Shown piece by piece: positions 16,423 to 26,638 of a stretch of DNA of 64,000 nucleotides. The stretch comes from Methylobacterium adhaesivum. Its GTDB lineage: Bacteria; Pseudomonadota; Alphaproteobacteria; Rhizobiales; Beijerinckiaceae. The stretch is from positions 1 through 64,000 of the forward strand of contig NZ_BPQD01000038.1 in NCBI RefSeq assembly GCF_022179065.1. Direction: 5' to 3'. Positions within the stretch are counted from its first letter, which is position 1; each line of letters opens with the position of its first letter. Below the pieces are notes generated by a model. It was not told the DNA's origin, searched no databases, and saw only the letters and a program-made list of their open reading frames with translations. A program made the translations under genes and the position numbers.

Positions 16423-16617
16423 ATGGCCGCCAAGCATTCCCGACACATCGCCCTCACGGAACCGTTGATCGCCTACGTCGAGGCCCAGGTCGCCAGGGGC
16501 GAGTCCACCTGCATCAGCGAGGTCGTCAGGACGGCGCTGCGCCAGATGATCGAGCGCGAAGTGGCTACGGTCGTCAGCGTGTCAGCCAAGTCCGAGGCCC
16601 TTCGTGACCGCGCCTGA
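16423..16617 (+). CDS. ParD-like ribbon-helix-helix antitoxin without a toxin gene
   Basis: The 64-aa protein has the ParD pattern: a beta-strand (KHSRHIALTEPL), helix (IAYVEAQVARGE) and the second helix (ISEVVRTALRQMIERE). ParD-type antitoxins bind DNA as dimers and neutralise ParE ribonuclease-fold toxins through their C-terminus. No ParE gene follows; instead the gene's last 14 bases overlap the start of a hybrid histidine kinase. The C-terminus (VATVVSVSAKSEALRDRA) is short. It may therefore have become a transcription regulator of the kinase operon. Start chosen at the ATG preceded by AAAGG. Confidence 0.65.
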   Translation: MAAKHSRHIALTEPLIAYVEAQVARGESTCISEVVRTALRQMIEREVATVVSVSAKSEALRDRA

Positions 16618-19600
16618 CGACGACACCCGCGATCCGGCCCGCCTCGCGGCCCTCGACGGGTACCGCATCCTCGACACGCCGGCGGAGCAAGGCTTCGACG
16701 ATATCGTGCTGCTCGCCTCGCGGATCTGCCAGACGCCGGTCGCGCTGGTTAGCCTCGTCGCCGGCGACCGGCAGTGGTTCAAGGCCCGGGTGGGGTTTGA
16801 TCCGTGCGAGACACCGCTGTCGCAATCGGTCTGCGCGCATGCCCTGCGCCAAACGGACCTGCTCGTCATTCCCGACCTGACCGCGGACCCACGGACCTGC
16901 GACAACACCCTGGTCACCGGGGAGCCGCATCTCAGGTTCTATGCCGGTGCGCGCCTGGAGACGCCCGAGGGTCAACCACTCGGGACCCTGTGCGTGATCG
17001 ACGGAAAGCCCCGGCCCGAGGGGCTGACGTCGGAGCAGTCCGAGGCGCTGGAGGCGCTGGCCCGTCAGGTCGTGGCCCAGATGGAACTGCGCCGGTCGAT
17101 GACGGCCCGGGACGATGCGTTCGAGGCGCTGCGGCGCCAGACCGATCTTCTGCAGACCGTCACCGACCATGTCAGCGAGGCGGTGTTCCAGCTCGACCTC
17201 GACGGCGTGGTTACCTTCGCCAACCGGACGGCACACACCCTTCTGGGATGGGACGACGACGCGCTGGTCGGGCAGGACCTGCACGAGGCCGCCCACCACC
17301 ACCATCCGGACGGGCGCCCGTTCCCCGCATCGGAGTGCGGGTTCGTCGAGGCCATCCGTGAGGGTCGGACCCTCCGACAGCGCGATGCCACCTTCTTCCA
17401 CCGGAGCGGTGCGTCCGTCGAGGTGCTCTGCTCGAACGCCCCCGTCCTCGAAGGCGGAAAGGTCGTCGGGGCCGTGCTGACCGTCTCCGACGTCACCGGC
17501 CGCAGGCTGGACGAACGGCGCCTGCGGGAGATGAACGCCGAACTGGAACTGCGGGTCGCCGAACGTCAGGCGGCCGAGGCGCGCCAACGGTTCCTGCTCG
17601 ACCTGGCCGACACGCTTCGGGAGCAGGGCGGTCCGCGTGGGCGGATGCAGGCGGCGGTGGACGCCCTCGGGCGCCACCTCGGCGTCAGCCGCGTCGGCTA
17701 CGGCTTCGTCGGGGAGGACGGCGTGTCCGTCACCCTCGGGACCGAGTACGTCGACGGCGTTGCGGCACTGGCCGACACCTACCCGCTCGACGCGTTCGGG
17801 CCGGGCAACATCGCCAACCTCCGGCAGGGCCGGACGTCCGTCTATCCGGACGTCGAGGCCGATCCGGATACCGCAGGCCTGGGATTGGGTACCTTCGGCA
17901 TCGCCGCCATCGTCGCCGTGCCCCAGGTTCACGAGGGACGCCTGCGCTCGGTCGTCTACGTGAACCACAGCGGGCCGCGGGCCTGGACGGACGACGAGGT
18001 CTCGCTGATCGAGGAGGTCGCGGCCCGGATCTGGGACGCCGTCGAGCGGGTCCGGGCGCAGGGTGCGTTGCGGGCGCTGAACGACACGTTGGCGGCCCAG
18101 GTCGCCGAGCGCACCAAGGAGCGCGACCGGATCTGGCACGTGAGCCAGGACATGCTCGGCGTGGCCGACGCGAACGGCGTCTGGGTCAGCATCAACCCGG
18201 CCTGGGAGCGCATCCTGGGATGGGGCTACCACGACATCATCGGGAAGACCTCGGAGTGGCTGGAGCATCCCGAGGATCGCGAGCGGACCCGGGCCGAGGT
18301 CGCCCACCTCGCCGCGGGCGGCCTGACCCTGGCGTTCGAGAACCGGTTCCGGGCACGCGACGGCGGCTACCGCACGCTGTCGTGGACGGCTGTCCCGGTC
18401 GAGGGGCTGCTCTACTGCGTCTCCCGCGACGTCACCCTGGAGAAGGAGCGCGCGGCCAGCCTGCTCCAGACCGAGGAGGCGCTGCGCCAAGCCCAGAAGC
18501 TGGAGGCGGTCGGGCAGTTGACCGGAGGCGTGGCGCACGACTTCAACAACCTCCTGACCGTCATCAAGTCGTCGACCGACCTGCTCAAGCGACCGAACCT
18601 CCCGGAGGAGCGGCGGGTCCGGTACATCGGCGCGATCTCCGACACGGTCGACCGGGCCGCCAAGCTCACGGGGCAGCTCCTGGCCTTCGCCCGGCGCCAG
18701 GCGTTGCGGCCGGAGGTGTTCGACGTAGGCCGGAGCGTGAGGGCCATCGGCGAGATGGTGGGCACCCTCACCGGCGCCCGGATCGCGGTCTCGATCCACG
18801 TCGGCGACGAGGCGTGCCACATCAGCGCCGACCCGAGCCAGTTCGACACCGCGCTGGTCAACATGGCGGTCAACGCCCGCGACGCGATGGACGGCGAGGG
18901 CCGCCTCGACATCGCGGTGGAGGCGGTTGGCGTCGTGCCAGCGATGCGCTCTCATCCCGCGATGATCGGCGAGTACGTCCGGATCGCGCTGACCGACACG
19001 GGTTCGGGTATTCCCGACGATCAGGTCGACCGAATTTTCGAGCCGTTCTACACGACTAAGGGCGTCGGCCAGGGCACCGGGCTCGGGCTGTCCCAGGTGT
19101 TCGGCTTTGCCAAGCAATCGGGCGGCGAGGTGATGGTCGAGAGCGAGGTCGGGCGCGGCACGACCTTCGCGCTCTTCCTCCCGCGTGCGGCCGCGACCGC
19201 CTCCCAGGTCGAGGAAACGATTTCGGAGGACGCCGTCGTCGACGGGACCGGCACCTGCGTCCTGGTTGTCGAGGACAACCGGGACGTCGGCACCTTCTCC
19301 ACCCAGACGCTGCAGGAGCTTGGCTACGGCACGCACTGGGTCGGGAACGCCGACGAGGCGCTGGCGGCGCTGGTCGCCAAGCCGGACACCTACGACGTGG
19401 TGTTCTCGGACGTGGTGATGCCCGGCATGAATGGGGTCGAGCTCGGGCGGGAGGTCCGGCGCCTGTATCCGGGCCTGCCGGTGGTCCTGACCAGCGGGTA
19501 CAGCCACGTCCTCGCCGAGGAGAGCGACCACGGGTTCGAGCTCCTTCAGAAGCCCTACTCGGTCGAGGCGCTCTCCCGCATCCTGCGCCGTGCGGCCTCC

Positions 19601-19633
19601 AAGCGACGGCGCCGCAGGCAGGCGGCCGAGTAG
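16604..19633 (+). CDS. GAF/PAS hybrid histidine kinase with C-terminal receiver
   Basis: A 1009-aa cytoplasmic hybrid kinase starting at GTG inside the ParD-like gene. Domains: GAF (about residues 8-165, CVIDGKPRP), PAS (about 180-300), a second GAF (about 325-480), PAS (about 505-610), HisKA with [11 protein letters not shown] (about 645), HATPase ([26 protein letters not shown]) and a receiver (about 885-1000, [12 protein letters not shown]). The kinase core and receiver closely resemble those of the convergent gene at 19872-22310. Its first GAF domain closely resembles that of the HWE kinase at 22389-25574. Signal unknown. Confidence 0.92.
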   Translation: MTAPDDDTRDPARLAALDGYRILDTPAEQGFDDIVLLASRICQTPVALVSLVAGDRQWFKARVGFDPCETPLSQSVCAHALRQTDLLVIPDLTADPRTCDNTLVTGEPHLRFYAGARLETPEGQPLGTLCVIDGKPRPEGLTSEQSEALEALARQVVAQMELRRSMTARDDAFEALRRQTDLLQTVTDHVSEAVFQLDLDGVVTFANRTAHTLLGWDDDALVGQDLHEAAHHHHPDGRPFPASECGFVEAIREGRTLRQRDATFFHRSGASVEVLCSNAPVLEGGKVVGAVLTVSDVTGRRLDERRLREMNAELELRVAERQAAEARQRFLLDLADTLREQGGPRGRMQAAVDALGRHLGVSRVGYGFVGEDGVSVTLGTEYVDGVAALADTYPLDAFGPGNIANLRQGRTSVYPDVEADPDTAGLGLGTFGIAAIVAVPQVHEGRLRSVVYVNHSGPRAWTDDEVSLIEEVAARIWDAVERVRAQGALRALNDTLAAQVAERTKERDRIWHVSQDMLGVADANGVWVSINPAWERILGWGYHDIIGKTSEWLEHPEDRERTRAEVAHLAAGGLTLAFENRFRARDGGYRTLSWTAVPVEGLLYCVSRDVTLEKERAASLLQTEEALRQAQKLEAVGQLTGGVAHDFNNLLTVIKSSTDLLKRPNLPEERRVRYIGAISDTVDRAAKLTGQLLAFARRQALRPEVFDVGRSVRAIGEMVGTLTGARIAVSIHVGDEACHISADPSQFDTALVNMAVNARDAMDGEGRLDIAVEAVGVVPAMRSHPAMIGEYVRIALTDTGSGIPDDQVDRIFEPFYTTKGVGQGTGLGLSQVFGFAKQSGGEVMVESEVGRGTTFALFLPRAAATASQVEETISEDAVVDGTGTCVLVVEDNRDVGTFSTQTLQELGYGTHWVGNADEALAALVAKPDTYDVVFSDVVMPGMNGVELGREVRRLYPGLPVVLTSGYSHVLAEESDHGFELLQKPYSVEALSRILRRAASKRRRRRQAAE

Positions 19634-19693
19634 GAAGCCGCCCCGGACTGGACACTCCCTGCCGGTTTGAGCGCGGGATTCGCGACTCCGAGA

Positions 19694-19731
19694 GAAGCGG
19701 GCAAGGGGAAGCGCTTCCCCTTGCCCGCTTC
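19694..19731. terminator. 38-bp perfect palindrome, bidirectional terminator
   Basis: Both halves read GAAGCGGGCAAGGGGAAGC, so the whole 38 bases are a perfect loopless palindrome. It lies between two convergent hybrid kinase genes, 61 bases after one stop and 141 after the other, which fits a two-way terminator. The outer flanks are not T-rich. Confidence 0.65.
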
Positions 19732-19871
19732 CGGAATCAACGTTTCATTAAGCATGTAGCGGTTGGTCGAACTCGGCGGAGGGGTGTTGAGCCGAGCCCG
19801 GGCGCACTTCCGTGATCGCCTTCGATGCCTTCGGCATTTGCACGCGCTGGAATGTTACGGGTACCGCTGCC

Positions 19872-22310
19872 CTAGGCGCCCAAGGCGCTCTTGCGCCGAC
19901 GCCACGTCGCGACCTTGCGCAGGATGCGTGAGAGCTGCTCCACCGAGTAGGGCTTGTGGAGCAGCTCGAAGCCGTAGGTGCCGTTCTTCGCCAGGACGTG
20001 GCTGTAGCCGCTGGTCAGCACCACCGGCAGGTCGTGATAGAGCCGCCGGATCTCATGGCCGAGGTCGATCCCGTCCATGCCCGGCATCACGACGTCGGAA
20101 AAGACCACGTCGAACCGTTCCGCATCCGTCGCCAATTCGGCCAGGGCCTCGTCGGCGTTGGCGGCCCAGACGGTCGCGTAGCCGAGTTCGGCGAGCGCCT
20201 GGGTCGCGAACCTGCCCACGTCGACGTTGTCCTCGACCACCAGCACGCAGGTCCCGTGGCCATCGACGAGGGGCTCCGGTTCGACGTCCGGGGCGTCGGA
20301 GGCACCGGGATCGGCCACGCGCGGGAGGTAGAGCGTGAAGGTGGTCCCGTGTCCGACATCGCTCTCGACATGGACATCGCCACCCGACTGCTTGGCGAAG
20401 CCGATGACCTGCGACAGGCCGAGGCCGGTTCCGTGTCCGACACCCTTCGTGGTGAAGAACGGCTCGAAGATCCGGTCCATGTCCGCCACGGCTATGCCGC
20501 CGCCGGTGTCGGTGATGGAGACGGCGACGAACGCCCCGGACACGGGAGGATGCGCCTGGACCGCAGGGATGTCGGACGCCTCGGTCATCGCGATCACCAG
20601 GCGTCCCTGGCCGTTCATAGCGTCACGGGCATTGATCACCATGTTGACGATGGCGGTATCGAACTGGCTCGGGTCGGCATCGACGAAGCAGGCCGCGGCC
20701 GGGACGCGCACGTCGACATCGATGCGCGATCCGGTCAGCGTGCCGACCATGTCGCCGATGGAGGTCAGGCTGCGCCCGAGCTCGAACACCTCCGGCTTGA
20801 GCGCCTGCCTGCGGGCGAAGGCGAGCAACTGCCCGGTGAGCTTGGCAGCTCGGTCCACCGTGTCCGAGATCGCGCCGACGTAGCGGAGGCGCCGCTCCTC
20901 CTGCAGGTCAGGGCGCTTGAGCAGGTCGGTCGACGACTTGATCACGGTCAGGAGATTGTTGAAATCGTGCGCGACGCCCCCGGTCAACTGGCCGATGGCC
21001 TCCATCTTCTGGGCTTGGCGCAAGGCGTCCTCGGCGGCCCGGAGCGCACCGGCCTTGGCGCGCTCGTCGGTGAAGTCACGCCCGACGGCGTTGATGGCGC
21101 CCTCATCCGGTCGGGTCGACCATGAGATCCATCGGTATTCCCCGTTCTTGTGACGGTACCGGTTGTCGAAACGCGCGAAGGATTGGCCATCCGCGGATGC
21201 GGATGCGCCTTCCACCGTATGTGCAAGATCGTCAGGGTGGATGAGTTCGAACAGGCTGCTACCGACCAGATCTTCCTCGCTCCACCCAAGCACCTCGTTC
21301 CACGCCGGATTGACGGCGATGATGACCCCGTCGAACCCGCACCGAAGCATGATGTCCGACGAGAGCTGCCATAGGGCGTTGCGGTCCCGGGTTCTCTCCG
21401 CGACCCGCCGCTCCAGGATGTCGTTCATCTCACGCAGGTTGCGTTCGGCCTGCTTGCGGTCGGTGACGTCGAGGACGAAGACGTAGAAGCCATCGACGGT
21501 CCCATCATCCGCTTGGCGTGGCAGGTAACGGATGTCGGCGATCCTCGGGCGTCCGTCGCGATGCGGCCAATCCAGTTCCAGCCTGACCGGCTCACCGGCC
21601 AGAGCGGCTTCGAAGGCGGCGCGCCGTGCCGCGATGCCGGCCTCGTCAAGGAGGTCGCGGACGCTCAGTCCCACCACCTCTTCCGGCGACCGGAAGAACC
21701 AATCCTCGTAGGCCCGGTTGGCGAAGCGATAGACGAGATCCCGGTCGATGAAGGCGATCAGCACCGGAAGCGTGTCGGTGATGAGCAGGAGTTCCTTCTC
21801 GCGCGCCTGCAGGGCACGTTCGGACAGGACACGCTGGGTCGTCTCCGTCACGACGCAGAGGAAACCGCAGACCTCTTCGTCCTCGTCCAACACCGGCGAA
21901 TAGGAGAATGACCACCAGGTCTGCTCATCGACGCCGTGCCGAGCGGTGGTGAGTGGCAGGTCGTCATAACGACTCGCGGTACCGGCCAGCGCGAGTTCCA
22001 CGATGGGCCGGACCTGTTCCCAGGCATCGGGCCAGACATCGGGGAGCGACGACCCGAGCGCCCGCGGCAGCCTCGGACCGAGGATCGGGCGGTAGGCGTC
22101 GTTGAAGAAGAACGTCAGGTCCGTGCCCCAGGCCAGGAACATGCTTTCGGGCGAGGCCAGGATCAGGTTGACGGCAACCCTGAGCGCGGCCGGCCATGCT
22201 TCCGGAGAGCCCACCGACGTGCGCTCCCAGTCATGGGCGCGCATGAGAGCGGCCATTTCACCGCCGACACGCGGGAACGGCTTCGTTCGTGGGTTGGGTT
22301 CAGCAAGCAT
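19872..22310 (-). CDS. PAS hybrid histidine kinase with C-terminal receiver
   Basis: An 812-aa protein. The first PAS-like domain (about residues 20-160, with [20 protein letters not shown] typical of a widespread alphaproteobacterial kinase group) is followed by PAS (about 180-290), PAS (about 315-425), HisKA ([17 protein letters not shown], about 450), HATPase ([26 protein letters not shown]) and receiver (about 690-805, [12 protein letters not shown]). No membrane helices. Core and receiver are near-duplicates of the convergent kinase, differing mainly in the sensory part, so one probably arose from the other by inverted duplication and sensor exchange. Confidence 0.92.
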   Translation of the reverse strand: MLAEPNPRTKPFPRVGGEMAALMRAHDWERTSVGSPEAWPAALRVAVNLILASPESMFLAWGTDLTFFFNDAYRPILGPRLPRALGSSLPDVWPDAWEQVRPIVELALAGTASRYDDLPLTTARHGVDEQTWWSFSYSPVLDEDEEVCGFLCVVTETTQRVLSERALQAREKELLLITDTLPVLIAFIDRDLVYRFANRAYEDWFFRSPEEVVGLSVRDLLDEAGIAARRAAFEAALAGEPVRLELDWPHRDGRPRIADIRYLPRQADDGTVDGFYVFVLDVTDRKQAERNLREMNDILERRVAERTRDRNALWQLSSDIMLRCGFDGVIIAVNPAWNEVLGWSEEDLVGSSLFELIHPDDLAHTVEGASASADGQSFARFDNRYRHKNGEYRWISWSTRPDEGAINAVGRDFTDERAKAGALRAAEDALRQAQKMEAIGQLTGGVAHDFNNLLTVIKSSTDLLKRPDLQEERRLRYVGAISDTVDRAAKLTGQLLAFARRQALKPEVFELGRSLTSIGDMVGTLTGSRIDVDVRVPAAACFVDADPSQFDTAIVNMVINARDAMNGQGRLVIAMTEASDIPAVQAHPPVSGAFVAVSITDTGGGIAVADMDRIFEPFFTTKGVGHGTGLGLSQVIGFAKQSGGDVHVESDVGHGTTFTLYLPRVADPGASDAPDVEPEPLVDGHGTCVLVVEDNVDVGRFATQALAELGYATVWAANADEALAELATDAERFDVVFSDVVMPGMDGIDLGHEIRRLYHDLPVVLTSGYSHVLAKNGTYGFELLHKPYSVEQLSRILRKVATWRRRKSALGA

Positions 22311-22388
22311 GCAGCGAAGGTTCGGGGCGTCCGTGGAGGCTGGGCCGCAGCGACAACGTCAAGGTCGGGCCGGTGTTGCAGGACGATC

Positions 22389-25300
22389 TCAAAGCGCATC
22401 CTGGAAGTTGCGCAATGGTGCCTGGACGACACATCGGACGCCGTCGGGGGGATAGGTCAACGACACCTTCCCGTCCACCGCACCGACGAGGCCGCGCTCG
22501 ATCAATCGCGTCCCGAACCCTTTTCGCGATGGCGGGACGACGGCGACGCCGCCGCTCTCGCACCACGAGATGGCGAGCGTCCGAGCCGCGTCATCGCCCT
22601 CCAGGGTCCAGGCGATGTCCACATGGCCTTCCGTCGTCAAGAGCGCGCCGTACTTGGCCGCGTTCGTGGCGAGCTCGTGGACCATCAGCGCCAGCGCGAG
22701 CGCCGCCCTTCCCCCGATCTCGACCTCGGGGCCGCTGTAGCGCACCCGCCCCGAACCATCGTCCTGAAGGCCGACCGCCCCGCGGATGACGAGTTCCATT
22801 CCGGCATGCTCCGCCGCGCCTCCCAACAGAAGGTCGTGCGCCCTGCCAAGGGTTATCAGGCGGTCGGCGAGCACCTCCTTGGCGACGTCGATGTCGGTGG
22901 CTCCGCGCAGCGTGTTCGAGGCGATGGCCTGCACCATCGCCAGGAGGTTCTTCATCCGGTGGCTGAGTTCGTTGTTGAGCAGGTCGCGCTGTTCCTCGGC
23001 CCGCTTGCGCGCGTCGATGTCGGAAATGGCCGCGACCACCCCGGTGACGTTCCCGGCCGCGTTCCGGACCGGCGTGGCGACGATGAGCGTCCAGATACGG
23101 CTGCCGTCCGGCCGTTCGAACTCGGCTTCCAGCTCGGCGCGCTCCAGGCCCTCGCGGATCACCCGCGCGACCGGGAACTCGGTCGGGGCGACCCGCCTCC
23201 CGTCCACATGGCGGGCGACCCACTCGCGGTAGCTTTCCACGCCGTCAAGCTCGATGGTCGACCGGCCGGTCACCCTCTCCATGAAGGCGTTGCCCCCAAC
23301 CACGCGGCCGGAGGGGGCCTCGGCGAACAGGATGCCCACCGGCACGGTCGCCAGGATCGAGCGCTGGCTCGCCTCGCTTGCCCTGAGAGCGTCCTCGGTG
23401 CGCTTGCGCGCGGTGATGTCGTTGAACAGGACTGCGACCTGATGGGAGCCGGGTCCGCCGAACGGATAGGCGTAGACCTCGAACCAGCGGTCCCCGAGGG
23501 CGTTCGCCACGTGTTCGAACCGCTCAGGTGCCCCGCCGCGGGCGATGCGGTCGTAGATCTCGAACCAGGGCTTCTCGTGGCCGTCGGCAAGGCCGCGCAT
23601 CCATTGGCCGGGAACGCCCTTAAGTCCCGACTGCCGCTCGAAGGCGGGGTTCACCTCCACGAAGCGATAGTCCAGCGGGCGTTCGGTCGCGTCGAGCTTG
23701 ACCTCGATGACGCAGAAGCCCGCGTCAATGCTGTCGTACAGGTCGCGGTAGCGCGTCTCGCTGGCGAGCAGGGCCTCCTCGGCCTTCCGGTTCGCGCTGA
23801 CGTCGCGGGATACGGCCAGGAGCTTGGCGACCGCACCGTCGCCGTCCCGGATAGGCGTCAACTGCACGTCCCACCACTTCCGGGTGCCCTTCATCGTGCA
23901 GGCCGGCCCGGTGAAGCGCCCGACGCCACCCGACACGGCTGCGTTCACGGCCGCCCGGGCCTCGGCCTTGTCTGCCTCATCCCAGAACCCGGTCCAGTCC
24001 ATCCCGGCGATGCTGGCGAAGTCGTCGATCTCCATGACGCGCCGGCCGCCCTCGTTCATGGACTCGATGCGGGCGTCGAGATCGAGCACCTTGATGCAGT
24101 CGGCGGAGGAAGCGAGCACGCTGCGTAGGAAGCCCTCGCTTGCCTGCAGCCGGGCGGCGGCTTCGCGCTGCTCGGTGCGGTCGCGCAGGATCTTGAGGAA
24201 GCCGATGGCGGCGCCGGTCTCGTCGCGCAGCGCCATCATCTCGCCGTTGGCCCAGAAGCGGCTGCCGTCCTTGCGCAGGTGCCAGCGCTCGTCGACGCCG
24301 CGACCATGGTCGAGCGCGGCCTGCATCTCCTTGGCGGCGATGCCGTTCGCCCGGTCCTCCGGCGTGAAGAACACGTCGGCCGGCCGCTGGACCATTTCCG
24401 CCGGCGACCAGCCGAGGATGCGGGTGGCGCCTTCGTTCCAGTCGTCGACACGCCCGTCGAGGCCCATCACGATGATCGCGTAGTCGATGGCGCTGTTGAA
24501 CACCGTCTTGTAGCGGTTGTCGGCGTCCTTCGCGCGGCTCCGGGCCTCGGCCTCTCCGACCTTGTAGAGCCCGGCGGCGACGGTGCCGGCGAACAGGCCG
24601 ACGACCTCGACGTCGCGCTGCGAGAAGGCTCCGGCCCGGCTGGACTGGACCTTGAGGACGCCGATGCCCTCTCCGTCCCGCGTGATCGGAACGACCACGC
24701 ACGACCGCAACGCGAGGCGCTCGACGAGGTCGCGCTTCACGTCGGGGTCTTCAAGCACGTCCGACACCGCCCGCGCCCGTCTGGACAGCAGGCACGCACC
24801 CGCCAGGCTGCCGTGGAGCGGCAGGCGAAGGCCGGCATGGCGGAGCAGGTTTCCGGCGGCGTGCCGGTAGACGAGTTCGTCGCCCTCCAGCATCTCGACG
24901 ACGCCGCCCTCGGCCTGGGGCAGGGCCCGCAGGACGCCGCCGACGACCGCGTCGAGGACGTCGGCGTGCCGGCCGCCCGAACCCACGACGGCGGCCTGGG
25001 CGGCGAGCAGGGCCTCGTGCTGGGCCACGGTCGCACGCTGGATGGCGATCATGCCGTCGCGTTCGGCCAGCGACCGCCGGAGCTCCAGTTGGGCCATGAC
25101 CTGGCGGGCCAGGGCCCGGAGGGACTCCGCCTGGTCCGTGGTCAGGCCATCGGGTCGCGGCTCGACGTCGATCACGCACAGGGAGCCCAGGCATCCGCCA
25201 TTCGCCGCATCCAACGGCGCGCCGGCGTAGAAGCGCAGGAACGGGTCACCGGTGACCAGAGGATTGTCCCGGGTGCGGTGGTCTTCCCTCAGGTCGGGGA

Positions 25301-25574
25301 TGACGAGCAGGTCGGGTTGCCCGAGGACATGCGCGCACACCGACTTGTCGAGTGTGGTCTCGCACGGCTCGAACCCGACGCGGGCCTTGAACCACTGCCG
25401 GTCGCCGGCCACCAGGCTGACCAGGGCCACAGGCGTCGCGCAGGCTTTCCGGGCCAGGTTGACGATGTCGTCGAACCCCTTCTCGGGAGGGGTATCGAGG
25501 ATGCCGTAGGCGTCGAGGGCCGTCAGCCTCGACGGTCGGGAAACCTCGAACGGGGTGGCCGTCGGGACGGTCAT
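22389..25574 (-). CDS. GAF/PAS multi-sensor HWE-type histidine kinase
   Basis: A 1061-aa sensor kinase. Two GAF domains (about residues 15-165 and 190-335) are followed by four PAS domains (to about 850) and a kinase core of the HWE/HisKA_2 class (LSHRMKNLLAMVQAIA, then MVHELATNAAKYGAL and KGFGTRLIERGLV). No receiver domain. The start ATG overlaps the Crp-type gene's TGA (ATGA), so translation is coupled. The frame is open further upstream, but that region is the Crp gene in another frame. HWE kinases in alphaproteobacteria often feed general-stress or light pathways. No LOV or chromophore-binding Cys motif was noticed. Confidence 0.92.
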   Translation of the reverse strand: MTVPTATPFEVSRPSRLTALDAYGILDTPPEKGFDDIVNLARKACATPVALVSLVAGDRQWFKARVGFEPCETTLDKSVCAHVLGQPDLLVIPDLREDHRTRDNPLVTGDPFLRFYAGAPLDAANGGCLGSLCVIDVEPRPDGLTTDQAESLRALARQVMAQLELRRSLAERDGMIAIQRATVAQHEALLAAQAAVVGSGGRHADVLDAVVGGVLRALPQAEGGVVEMLEGDELVYRHAAGNLLRHAGLRLPLHGSLAGACLLSRRARAVSDVLEDPDVKRDLVERLALRSCVVVPITRDGEGIGVLKVQSSRAGAFSQRDVEVVGLFAGTVAAGLYKVGEAEARSRAKDADNRYKTVFNSAIDYAIIVMGLDGRVDDWNEGATRILGWSPAEMVQRPADVFFTPEDRANGIAAKEMQAALDHGRGVDERWHLRKDGSRFWANGEMMALRDETGAAIGFLKILRDRTEQREAAARLQASEGFLRSVLASSADCIKVLDLDARIESMNEGGRRVMEIDDFASIAGMDWTGFWDEADKAEARAAVNAAVSGGVGRFTGPACTMKGTRKWWDVQLTPIRDGDGAVAKLLAVSRDVSANRKAEEALLASETRYRDLYDSIDAGFCVIEVKLDATERPLDYRFVEVNPAFERQSGLKGVPGQWMRGLADGHEKPWFEIYDRIARGGAPERFEHVANALGDRWFEVYAYPFGGPGSHQVAVLFNDITARKRTEDALRASEASQRSILATVPVGILFAEAPSGRVVGGNAFMERVTGRSTIELDGVESYREWVARHVDGRRVAPTEFPVARVIREGLERAELEAEFERPDGSRIWTLIVATPVRNAAGNVTGVVAAISDIDARKRAEEQRDLLNNELSHRMKNLLAMVQAIASNTLRGATDIDVAKEVLADRLITLGRAHDLLLGGAAEHAGMELVIRGAVGLQDDGSGRVRYSGPEVEIGGRAALALALMVHELATNAAKYGALLTTEGHVDIAWTLEGDDAARTLAISWCESGGVAVVPPSRKGFGTRLIERGLVGAVDGKVSLTYPPDGVRCVVQAPLRNFQDAL

Positions 25575-26395
25575 CGGCCGGCCTCCCGGAGTTCCGGAAG
25601 GATGGCATCGGGCCGGGGCGGCGGCTCCGTTCCGGGCTCCGTCGCCTCGACGGCGACGATCTCGCCGTCGGGCGCGTAGATCGCCCCGAGGACGGTGCGG
25701 AAGTGCCCGCGCACCCGGGCGTGGCAATCGCAGCAGGCGGCTTCCGTCCGCGCCCGGTCGAGCATGTGGATGCGGCCGCGCCCGACGTGGATCAGGCCCT
25801 GGTCCTGCAGCTTGGTCAGCACCGTGGTGACGTAGGTGCGTCCGATGCCGAGCATCCCGGCGAGCACGATCTGGGTGACCGGCAGGGCGTCGGTGCCGAC
25901 CCGCTCCTGGAGGCCCAGGAGCCATCGCAGCACCCTTTGCTCGATGGGGTGGGCGGCGTTGCAGGCGACCGATTGCAGGACCTGCGCAAGAAGGCAGTCG
26001 GCGTAGCGCACGAACAGGTCGTTCAGCGTCGGGGAGGCGCGCTTGGCCTCGCGCAAGCGGTCCGCGTCCATGCGCAGGACCGCACCCTCGACCTGGACCA
26101 TGCATTGGGTGAAGGCGGGCAGGTAGCCGTGGCTGACCACGCCGCCGACCGCCCCCTCGTGCCCGACCGTGGCCGTCTCGGCGGTCCGACCACCGCTCAG
26201 CGGCACCATCAGGGTGGCGACGGTCCGGTGGAGGGGGAAGGTGACGTGGGAGACGTCCTCGCCGACGCGGAACAGCAGGTCCCCCCGGGCATGTTCCTGC
26301 CGGGCGAGATGCGGCACGAGAAGGGCCACGTCGGACGCCGCGAGCGCGGCAAGGAGCAGGTTTCCCTCGAACGGGTGACCAGGTTCGCTCGCCAT
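25571..26395 (-). CDS. Crp/Fnr-family transcriptional regulator with Cys-rich C-terminus
   Basis: A 274-aa regulator: a cyclic-nucleotide-binding-fold sensor domain (about residues 15-135) and a winged helix (about 140-215) with recognition region LAGMLGIGRTYVTTVLTKLQ. The ligand-binding signature of true CRP is not apparent, as in many alphaproteobacterial members. After the HTH a 55-residue extension contains CCDCHARVRGHF, which could bind metal or respond to oxidants. I prefer MASEPGH over the ATG 45 bases upstream because GGAAACTCC precedes it. It is translationally coupled to the HWE kinase. Confidence 0.88.
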   Translation of the reverse strand: MASEPGHPFEGNLLLAALAASDVALLVPHLARQEHARGDLLFRVGEDVSHVTFPLHRTVATLMVPLSGGRTAETATVGHEGAVGGVVSHGYLPAFTQCMVQVEGAVLRMDADRLREAKRASPTLNDLFVRYADCLLAQVLQSVACNAAHPIEQRVLRWLLGLQERVGTDALPVTQIVLAGMLGIGRTYVTTVLTKLQDQGLIHVGRGRIHMLDRARTEAACCDCHARVRGHFRTVLGAIYAPDGEIVAVEATEPGTEPPPRPDAILPELREAGR

Positions 26396-26638
26396 GAAGA
26401 TGGAGTTTCCAGTCGACGGCCGCTCGTCGACGAGGCGCATTGTCGACGACGCGCATTCATGTCATGGACTACGTTCGCACACAATCCTACAATTGACGGG
26501 TTATGACACGATCTCGCCATGCCTCGGATCGGGGATCCGTCCGTGGCATGGCGGCATCGGGGCGAGCGACCTGGAACCTCGCCCGGATGCTGGGTCTTTG
26601 GTTCGAGCGCCGGCATCCGACCGGCCATGAGGGACGCC

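Noticed and set aside
16111-16446. Minus-strand frame upstream of the ParD-like gene as a ParE toxin
   Set aside because: No ParE fold motifs; Arg/Pro-rich composition of an out-of-frame translation.
25575-26456. Reading the HWE kinase as a 1355-aa protein starting at 26456
   Set aside because: The extra 294 residues are Arg/Pro-rich out-of-frame translation of the Crp gene; the ATG at 25574 is followed at once by a normal GAF domain.
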